Below, piece by piece: positions 6,680-11,825 of a stretch of 11,825 nucleotides of DNA. The stretch spans positions 1-11,825 of the forward strand of contig JBJLGX010000013.1 in NCBI GenBank assembly GCA_045564655.1, read 5' to 3'. Position 1 is the stretch's first letter; every line of letters begins with the position of its first letter. The stretch comes from UBA826 sp045564655 (GTDB lineage Bacteria > Chloroflexota > Dehalococcoidia > Lucifugimonadales > UBA826). The notes beneath the pieces were generated by a model. It did not search any database and had not been told where the DNA came from. It saw only the letters and a program-made list of their open reading frames with translations. A program made the translations under genes and the position numbers.

Positions 6680-7387
6680 TTATTTTTCGCCAATTAAAAT
6701 AGCCATTGACCCTAACGCAAATTTCTTAATTTGAACATTTTTAAGCCCTGATTGATCCATAATATCTCCAAGCTCATAACTGGTCATAAAATTACCTACT
6801 GAATCCGGAAGATACGTATAGGCTGCTCGATCTCTAGCTAATAAGGTTCCTAATAAAGGTGTTATCTTACGAAAGTACATAAAGAATATTTTTGACATAA
6901 TAATATTGCTCGGCTTAACAATCTCTAGAATCACAACTTTTCCACCTGGTTTCAAAACTCTTACAATCTCAGACATGGCTAAAGGTACATCTTCAAAATT
7001 ACGCACCCCAAATCCAACAGTAGCGCAAACAAACGAATCATTATTAAATGGTAAAAAATGTGAATCTCCAACCAACCAGCTGACATTTTGATCCATATTT
7101 TTCTGACGTGCTTTATCTAAAGCAATATCCAGCATTTCTGGCGTAATATCTAAAGATACAACCTCATCAATCGATTCATAATGTAACAATTCAAAAGAGA
7201 AATCTCCTGTTCCGGTCGCAAGGTCAACTGCAACTCCTTTTTTATAAGGGAGTCCCAATTTTACAGCAACCTTTCTCCAAGAATGGTGTCGTCCTGCTGT
7301 CATCACTGTGTTTAAATAATCGTATTTTTGAGATATCCGGCCAAATAATCCTGATACATAGGTAGATTTATTTTCTATATTTTTCAA
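6680..7387 (-). CDS. menG: Demethylmenaquinone/ubiquinone C-methyltransferase (MenG/UbiE)
   Basis: S-adenosylmethionine-dependent C-methyltransferase that makes the final methylation in menaquinone synthesis (or an equivalent step in ubiquinone synthesis); 235 residues, typical length. Visible signatures are the family N-terminal pattern FGRISQKYDYLNTVMTAGRH (15-34) followed by HSWR, the SAM-binding motif I VDLATGTGD (54-62), Asp80 closing strand 2, RVLKPGGKVVILEIVKP (143-159), and YTYLPDSVGNF (190-200). Menaquinone is the likelier substrate if the host is a Chloroflexota member, but this is inference. The start is TTG 7387, overlapping the upstream nnr stop as TTGA, with AAAGG nine bases before it, so translation is probably coupled. 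It converges with the protease gene and no hairpin separates them. Confidence 0.92.
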   Translation of the reverse strand: MKNIENKSTYVSGLFGRISQKYDYLNTVMTAGRHHSWRKVAVKLGLPYKKGVAVDLATGTGDFSFELLHYESIDEVVSLDITPEMLDIALDKARQKNMDQNVSWLVGDSHFLPFNNDSFVCATVGFGVRNFEDVPLAMSEIVRVLKPGGKVVILEIVKPSNIIMSKIFFMYFRKITPLLGTLLARDRAAYTYLPDSVGNFMTSYELGDIMDQSGLKNVQIKKFALGSMAILIGEK

Positions 7388-8952
7388 TTCTTAAAACCTT
7401 TATTAACCCTGAATCCATCCATGATAACTGGAATCGATTCTAGCAAGTCACTCGCTAATAGTCCTGATGATTTCCCAAATGTCTCTCCGGCTAATCCATG
7501 AATATATACTCCTAACAGTGCTGCATCTATCATAGATACATTTTGAGCTAATAATCCTGCTATTATCCCTGCCAAAACGTCACCTGTTCCTGCAGAAGCT
7601 AAAGCTGGATTAGCAAATCTGCTAATCCAAATATCACCATTTGGAGAAGCAATAACTGTATTCGCTCCTTTTAAGACCACGATTTTATTCCATTTACAAG
7701 AAAATTCTTGAGCGACATTAATTCTATTTGATTGAATCTCATTTACAGACAAAGAAGTTAATCTAGACATTTCACCCGGGTGAGGAGTAAGTATCGCATT
7801 ATCATCAACTTTATCCCACCATTTATATATTTTAGATAATATATTTAAAGCATCTGCATCAATAATAAGTTTTGGGACATCAATATCTGGTATAAGTAGA
7901 TTCTCTACAATATTAGTAGTATATTTTGACATCCCCAAACCACATCCTATTAACATGACTGAATATTCAGTTAACTTTTCATAAATTAATCTTGCTGAAT
8001 TCCAAGCAGGATTGTTTTCATGAATTTCAGGCAACTGAATTAAAGTAGATTCTGGAAATAGAGGAACAAAAGACGCAGAAATAGAAGCGGGAATAGCTGA
8101 TGTAATTAGTCCTGCCCCTGCACGAAATGCCGCCTTACCAGCTAGGGCAGGGGCTCCTATAAATTCTTCTGACCCACCAACAACCATTACCTTACCAAAA
8201 GAACCTTTATTTGATGCCATGGATCGTGTTGGGATTTTAGAACACACAAAACTTTCAGTAATAAGATTCACATTTATTTCTTGACTTATATCAACTGAAA
8301 TACCAATATCTAGCACTTCAATTTTGCCACAAAGGGACGCTGCAGGTTGAGTAAAATGAGCTAATTTTGGATACCCTAACGCAAATGTTAAATCAACTCC
8401 GAAAACAATTTCATCAACTTCTCCTGTAGTGCTATTTATTCCTGTAGGTATATCAACAGCAACTTTAAAAGCATGTTCAGGTAAAGAGTCTTTTATCTTA
8501 TTTATATGTGACTTTAGGGGCTCTGTTATACATCTTGACAATCCTATACCGAAGATAGCATCTAAAACAATGTCAGAATTGGATAATATAATTTCTATTT
8601 CTTCAAATTTACTATCAAAATCAGATAAGTCGTAAATTTCAACATTAGAATTTATAAGATCTAATTTTCCTAAAAAATCTTTTTTATCAGAAACGGTATT
8701 TGTTACTAATATAATTGTCATTATATAAGAATCAGTCTTACATAATTCAGAACATACGATCAAGCCATCCAGACCATTATTGCCAGGACCAATTAAGGCT
8801 ACCAATTGAGATTTATTGGTAGAATTAAATCTTGAATCAATCGCCAGCGCTATAGCATGCCCTGCATTTTGCATTAATATTTCGGAGGCTGTTCCATTTT
8901 CAAAAGTAGCAATTTCTATAGCTCGCATTTGATCGGAAGATACTATTTTCAT
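7384..8952 (-). CDS. nnr: Bifunctional NAD(P)H-hydrate epimerase / ADP-dependent NAD(P)H-hydrate dehydratase
   Basis: Two-domain metabolite-repair enzyme that restores hydrated NADH and NADPH. The N-terminal YjeF_N epimerase domain (about 1-225) contains IGPGNNGLDGLIV (54-66), DAIFGIGL with Asp131 and VDIPTGINSTTG with Asp167. The C-terminal ribokinase-like dehydratase domain (about 240-515) contains NKGSFGKVMVVGG (248-260), IDADALN (364-370), LTPHPGEMSRL (388-398), VVLKGANTVIASPNG (425-439) and NPALASAGTGDVLAGIIAG (448-466), where GTGD with Asp458 forms the nucleotide/catalytic loop. At 522 residues it has the usual length of the fused form. In the epimerase motif the residue after GNNG is Leu61 where Gly is usual. 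It lies 34 bases after the dtxR-like gene and overlaps menG by four bases, suggesting one operon. Confidence 0.93.
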   Translation of the reverse strand: MKIVSSDQMRAIEIATFENGTASEILMQNAGHAIALAIDSRFNSTNKSQLVALIGPGNNGLDGLIVCSELCKTDSYIMTIILVTNTVSDKKDFLGKLDLINSNVEIYDLSDFDSKFEEIEIILSNSDIVLDAIFGIGLSRCITEPLKSHINKIKDSLPEHAFKVAVDIPTGINSTTGEVDEIVFGVDLTFALGYPKLAHFTQPAASLCGKIEVLDIGISVDISQEINVNLITESFVCSKIPTRSMASNKGSFGKVMVVGGSEEFIGAPALAGKAAFRAGAGLITSAIPASISASFVPLFPESTLIQLPEIHENNPAWNSARLIYEKLTEYSVMLIGCGLGMSKYTTNIVENLLIPDIDVPKLIIDADALNILSKIYKWWDKVDDNAILTPHPGEMSRLTSLSVNEIQSNRINVAQEFSCKWNKIVVLKGANTVIASPNGDIWISRFANPALASAGTGDVLAGIIAGLLAQNVSMIDAALLGVYIHGLAGETFGKSSGLLASDLLESIPVIMDGFRVNKGFKN

Positions 8953-8986
8953 GTTTACTCTAATTTAACCATTACTTGGAGATCAA

Positions 8987-9742
8987 TTAATTGGGACATA
9001 TCCAAATTAATTGAGAAACTTCCATACTTAGAAAAATATCTTTACCCTTTACAGATATGGTTATAACTCCACGAGATTCTGAATTATCTTTAATTATTAT
9101 TTCAGAACCTGGCAAGAAATCATTTTTTACAAAATAATCTAGCAATTCAACATCATCTTCTGGAATTCTATCAATGATATAGCCACGATCACTTATAGCA
9201 AGGTTAAGAGTTACTAAGTTTTCATCTGCAACATAATTAGTGCCGGGAATAGGATGCCCAAATGGGCATCTAGTAGGGTGTTTTAAAATCTCGATAATTC
9301 TATGTTCTAAGTATGGAGAAATTGCGTGCTCTAACCTATGAGCTTCGCTATAAGCATATTTTAAATCCACTCCAAGTAAATCAACAACCAATCTTTCAGC
9401 TAATCTATGTCTGCGTACTATTCCGTTAGCTAATTGTAATCCCAAAGTTGTAAAATCAATTTCTTTGGTAGGGTTTATTTGAACCAATTTCTCTCTAGAT
9501 AATCTACGTATCATCGCACTTACAGAAGGTATGGAAGTCCCTAGTCCTTCTGAAGAAGGTAAATTCTTAAAATGTTCTGCTAAATTAGCAACTGTAACCT
9601 TAACTGATCTTTCTCGAAGTCTAAGAATTGAGTGTAAGTAATTTTCCATCGCCATTGATAAGCGATTCTCTTCTTGAACAAAAGGAAAATACAAAGAAGG
9701 GTGTCCATTATCTGAGTTATTTTGTTCATCAGATTTAGACAT
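8987..9742 (-). CDS. DtxR/MntR-family metal-dependent transcriptional regulator
   Basis: Predicted iron- or manganese-sensing repressor, 251 residues. Order: unusual N-terminal extension (1-28), winged-helix DNA-binding domain (about 29-100), metal-binding dimerisation domain (about 102-165) and a C-terminal SH3/FeoA-like domain (about 175-248). Dimerisation-domain ligands are visible: RRHRLAERLV (His112, Glu116) and SEAHRLEH (Glu133, His135, Glu138, His139), followed by CPFGHPIPG. Compared with diphtheria DtxR, His135 replaces Cys102, Tyr131 replaces His98 and Asn34 aligns with Met10, so metal preference is unclear. The helix-turn-helix carries roughly nine extra residues (about 60-68) before SIPSVSAMIRRL. 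I choose ATG 9742, which has GGAG at 6-base spacing; an ATG twelve bases upstream overlaps that GGAG. It likely heads an operon with nnr and menG. Confidence 0.88.
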   Translation of the reverse strand: MSKSDEQNNSDNGHPSLYFPFVQEENRLSMAMENYLHSILRLRERSVKVTVANLAEHFKNLPSSEGLGTSIPSVSAMIRRLSREKLVQINPTKEIDFTTLGLQLANGIVRRHRLAERLVVDLLGVDLKYAYSEAHRLEHAISPYLEHRIIEILKHPTRCPFGHPIPGTNYVADENLVTLNLAISDRGYIIDRIPEDDVELLDYFVKNDFLPGSEIIIKDNSESRGVITISVKGKDIFLSMEVSQLIWICPN

Positions 9743-9748
9743 TATTAA

Positions 9749-9752
9749 CTCC
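9749..9752 (-). promoter_or_regulatory. Ribosome binding site deciding the dtxR-like start
   Basis: GGAG on the minus strand lies 6 bases before ATG 9742. The in-frame ATG at 9754 overlaps this site and has no Shine-Dalgarno of its own, so 9742 is the better start. Confidence 0.65.
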
Positions 9753-9758
9753 ATTCAA

Positions 9759-9775
9759 ATAATATACATATTATA
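9759..9775 (-). promoter_or_regulatory. Palindrome overlapping a -10 box before the dtxR-like gene
   Basis: ATAATAT-AC-ATATTAT (9759-9774) is a perfect 7+2+7 inverted repeat. On the minus strand a consensus TATAAT (9775-9770) overlaps its upstream arm; initiation near 9763 would leave a leader of about 20 bases that includes the GGAG site. I see no good -35 box. The palindrome could be an operator for autoregulation by the encoded repressor, or a weak terminator for the ribosomal operon, but it is not followed by a T-run and is entirely A/T. Confidence 0.35.
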
Positions 9776-9786
9776 AATCTGTATAT

Positions 9787-10185
9787 TTATCTCTTCGTAT
9801 ACTGTTTTGCTTTTCGGGCACGTTTTAGACCTGGTTTTTTACGTTCTTTGACCCTAGCATCCCTAGTTAGCAAACCTGCTTCCTTTAATGCTCCTCTAAA
9901 TCGTCCATCTTCAATTTCTGATAAAGCCCTAGCAATACCGTGTCTAAGCGCTCCAGCACGACCATTAACTCCACCACCAGAAATTTTAGCAACAACCCTG
10001 TATTTACCTTCAGTATTTGTAACCGTAAATGGTTCATTAATTATTTGCTGCCAGATACTATATGGAAAAGCTTCTTCCATAAGTTTTTCATCCACAACAA
10101 TAGGTCCTTGATCTAAATATAACCTAACTTGTGCGACAGCTGTTTTTCTTTTTCCAACAGCATATATATAAGATTGATCAGCCAC
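9787..10185 (-). CDS. rpsI: 30S ribosomal protein S9
   Basis: Small-subunit ribosomal protein S9, 132 residues, normal bacterial length. Signatures are the N-terminal AVGKRKTAVAQVRLYL (9-24), the central GGGVNGRAGALRHGIARAL (70-88), LTRDARVKERKKPG (105-118) and the basic tail ending KQYTKR, whose last residues reach toward the ribosomal P site. The start is GTG 10185, supported by AGGAGG at 8-base spacing. This ribosome binding site contains the stop codon of rplM, so the two genes are tightly coupled, as usual for the L13-S9 pair. It is the last gene of the ribosomal block here, and no strong terminator follows. Confidence 0.97.
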   Translation of the reverse strand: MADQSYIYAVGKRKTAVAQVRLYLDQGPIVVDEKLMEEAFPYSIWQQIINEPFTVTNTEGKYRVVAKISGGGVNGRAGALRHGIARALSEIEDGRFRGALKEAGLLTRDARVKERKKPGLKRARKAKQYTKR

Positions 10186-10193
10186 TAATTATT

Positions 10194-10199
10194 CCTCCT
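10194..10199 (-). promoter_or_regulatory. Ribosome binding site of rpsI overlapping the rplM stop
   Basis: A full AGGAGG lies 8 bases before GTG 10185. The rplM stop TAG occupies 10198-10200, so ribosomes terminating on rplM end on this site. It also supports the GTG start of rpsI. Confidence 0.85.
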
Positions 10200-10638
10200 A
10201 ACTAGTACTATCAGAATTGATCTGAGCTTGATGAGGATGCTCATCATTTGCATAAACTTTAAGTCTCGAAAACATGTTTTTACCAGGTACTGTTTTAGGA
10301 AGCATACCTTTAACAGATTGTTTAATTACCCTGTCTGGATGTTTTTCAAGAAGTTCTTCTAATGTAGTTTCTTTCAATCCTCCATGGTATCCACTATGTC
10401 TATAATATTTCTTTTGTTCTAATTTATTGCCTGTAACTTTAATTTTACTAGCATTGATTACTACAACATAATCTCCAACATTCATATAGGGCACATATTC
10501 TGGCTTATGCTTGCCTTGAAGCAAGATAGCAATCTCAGAACTAATACGACCCAAAGTCTTTCCTGACGCATCCACTACGTGCCAAGACGGGTTTAATGAT
10601 TCTTTTGTTGGTTGTTTCATTTTTGGTCTTATTGCCAT
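10198..10638 (-). CDS. rplM: 50S ribosomal protein L13
   Basis: Large-subunit ribosomal protein L13, an early assembly protein, 146 residues. Visible signatures are WHVVDASGKTLGRISSEIA (19-37), LLQGKHKPEYVPYMNVGDYV (39-58), VINASKIKVTGNK (60-72), KKYYRHSGYHGGLK (76-89), VKGMLPK and FSRLKVYANDEHPHQAQ (123-139). The C-terminus ends in a short polar tail. The start ATG 10638 lies two bases after the truA stop, with AAAGGA at 8-base spacing located inside the end of truA, so it is co-transcribed and probably coupled. Confidence 0.97.
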   Translation of the reverse strand: MAIRPKMKQPTKESLNPSWHVVDASGKTLGRISSEIAILLQGKHKPEYVPYMNVGDYVVVINASKIKVTGNKLEQKKYYRHSGYHGGLKETTLEELLEKHPDRVIKQSVKGMLPKTVPGKNMFSRLKVYANDEHPHQAQINSDSTS

Positions 10639-10640
10639 AA

Positions 10641-11444
10641 CTATATTCCTTTATCAAAGGTTGTAACTACTACCTTTAAGTCATCTGTAGCAATATCGTT
10701 ACTAAACATGTCATCATAATAAACCTTATCTAAATAAAGTCCATATGATGGCAAAGAATTAGCTATTACTTTATTACTATCTTCTATCATACCTATCAAA
10801 TCTTCCAAAGTCATAATATGTCTTCCTAAATCAACTAGTGCCCCAGTCATTCTGCGCACCTGATGCATTAAAAACGCATTACCTTCAATTACATAATTTA
10901 TAAAATCCTTATTTTCAATTATCTCAGATCTCATAATTTCCCTTACAGGGTTAGCCTCAAGTAGGGCCCCAGGTGTTGTAAATCTAGTAAAATCATGCCT
11001 ACCTAAAAACAAGCTTGCGCCTTCATTCATAATTGCTATATCCAAATCATCTTCAATCCTAAAAACTTTATTTTTTAAGAAAGGAGAGCGAACTCTAGAT
11101 CTTTGAATTACATACCTATAGAGTCTTGATTTCGCATCTTTTCTCGGATCAAAATCATCTCTTACAATATGTGATTCTTTAATACTAATATCTTCAGGAA
11201 GGTAATGATTTAATGCTTTCAAAAAAATTTCCGGAGAATATTCTGAATCAGTATCAAATGATACCACTTGCCCTAAAGAGTGAACTCCAGCATCCGTCCT
11301 ACCGGATCCTTTAATTCGGATCACCTTTTTCTCAAGCTTATATATAGATTTTTCTAGTTCCTCCTGTATACTCGATGCATTTTTCTGATACTGAAATCCG
11401 TGATATCTAGTACCATCATATTCAATAATTAACGCTATCCTCAT
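10641..11444 (-). CDS. truA: tRNA pseudouridine(38-40) synthase TruA
   Basis: Converts uridines 38, 39 and 40 of the tRNA anticodon arm to pseudouridine; 267 residues, a typical length. The N-terminal IEYDGTRYHGFQYQ (7-20) and the catalytic motif GSGRTDAGVHSLGQV (46-60), with nucleophile Asp51, are both intact. Later conserved segments include SRLYRYVIQR (about 105-114), the HDFTRFT region (about 150-156) and FLMHQVRRMTGALVDLGRH (about 191-209). The start ATG 11444 lies 13 bases after the rplQ stop and has only a weak ribosome binding site. Its position between rplQ and rplM is a well-known arrangement in Firmicutes, Chloroflexota and others. Confidence 0.96.
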   Translation of the reverse strand: MRIALIIEYDGTRYHGFQYQKNASSIQEELEKSIYKLEKKVIRIKGSGRTDAGVHSLGQVVSFDTDSEYSPEIFLKALNHYLPEDISIKESHIVRDDFDPRKDAKSRLYRYVIQRSRVRSPFLKNKVFRIEDDLDIAIMNEGASLFLGRHDFTRFTTPGALLEANPVREIMRSEIIENKDFINYVIEGNAFLMHQVRRMTGALVDLGRHIMTLEDLIGMIEDSNKVIANSLPSYGLYLDKVYYDDMFSNDIATDDLKVVVTTFDKGI

Positions 11445-11457
11445 TTCTAATCATTTC

Positions 11458-11811
11458 TTAATCTAATAATTCTAAAATGGCCATCTCTGAAGCGTCCCCT
11501 TTCCTAGGGCCAATCTTAGTTAATCTTGTGTATCCACCATTACGAGTTTCGTACCTATCTCCTAAATCATCAAAAACCTTTTTGACAATTGACTCATCGG
11601 TAAGAAGCGCAGAGGCTTGCCTTCTATGGTGAAGAGTTCCTTTTTTACCCAGAGTAATTACTTTCTCAGCCATTTTCCTTACTTCTTTAGCCTTACTCTG
11701 AGTAGTTTGTACTGTTTCATGTCTTATGAAATCAGTTACCATAGTTCTCAACATTAATTTTCTGTGTGCAGTAGGTCGATTTAATTTCCTACCTGATACA
11801 TGATGTCTCAT
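11458..11811 (-). CDS. rplQ: 50S ribosomal protein L17
   Basis: Large-subunit ribosomal protein L17, 117 residues, the short bacterial form. Signatures are the N-terminal MRHHVSGRKLNRPTAHRK (1-18), LMLRTMVTDFIRHETVQTT (19-37), KAKEVRKMAEKVITLGKK (40-57), and the C-terminal NGGYTRLTKIGPRKGDASEM (91-110) followed by AILELLD. The start ATG 11811 is preceded by GAGG at 8-base spacing (11820-11823). In most bacteria rpoA precedes rplQ; only 14 bases lie to the right here, and they begin TAG when read on the minus strand, which could be the stop of that gene but cannot be confirmed. Confidence 0.97.
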   Translation of the reverse strand: MRHHVSGRKLNRPTAHRKLMLRTMVTDFIRHETVQTTQSKAKEVRKMAEKVITLGKKGTLHHRRQASALLTDESIVKKVFDDLGDRYETRNGGYTRLTKIGPRKGDASEMAILELLD

Positions 11812-11825
11812 ATTAAAATCCTCTA

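Noticed and set aside
1..11825. Mobile elements, CRISPR arrays, tRNA or rRNA genes, integration sites
   Set aside because: I saw no transposase or integrase motifs, no regularly spaced identical repeats and no tRNA-like or rRNA sequence; genes are tightly packed with housekeeping functions.

Overview
The window is a strongly AT-rich bacterial chromosome segment, densely packed with housekeeping genes. The organism is most likely a member of the Chloroflexota, possibly a marine Dehalococcoidia/SAR202-type lineage. Three observations support this: the ribosomal order rplQ-truA-rplM-rpsI, a lipoprotein PstS whose linker carries the TVEVEKIV-type repeats often seen in Chloroflexota solute-binding proteins, and a menaquinone-type methyltransferase. 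The assignment is an inference, because no rRNA or other decisive marker is present.

Layout from left to right. Positions 1-3487 (minus strand) hold a phosphate-starvation block read right to left: phoB, phoR (ATGA overlap), a roughly 440-base non-coding gap, then pstS, which runs off the left edge; pstC/A/B and phoU are expected beyond it. Direct repeats of TGTTAA(A/T) with an 11-base period lie in the pstS upstream gap (three copies) and in the short queA-phoB gap (two copies). These are good candidates for the binding site of this PhoB, implying control of pstS and autoregulation. queA (tRNA queuosine synthesis) sits upstream of phoB on the same strand. A 120-base AT-rich divergent gap separates it from a plus-strand pair, a YihY-type membrane protein and an overlapping HtrA/DegP-like lipoprotein protease.

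This pair converges with a minus-strand unit reading dtxR-like regulator, bifunctional NAD(P)HX repair enzyme (nnr), and menG/ubiE. The nnr and menG genes overlap by TTGA. Upstream lies the end of the ribosomal protein operon: rplQ, truA, rplM, rpsI, with very short gaps.

Functionally, the window combines phosphate sensing and capture, envelope proteolysis, respiratory quinone synthesis, repair of damaged nicotinamide cofactors, metal-dependent regulation, tRNA modification and translation. I see no mobile element, CRISPR array, tRNA, rRNA or integration scar. The least explained stretch is the phoR-pstS gap, with its Pho-box-like repeats, a long predicted leader, competing hairpins and a doubtful 96-codon frame. 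I do not see convincing evidence for a wholly new system; the regulatory architecture of the Pho block is the most worthwhile lead.
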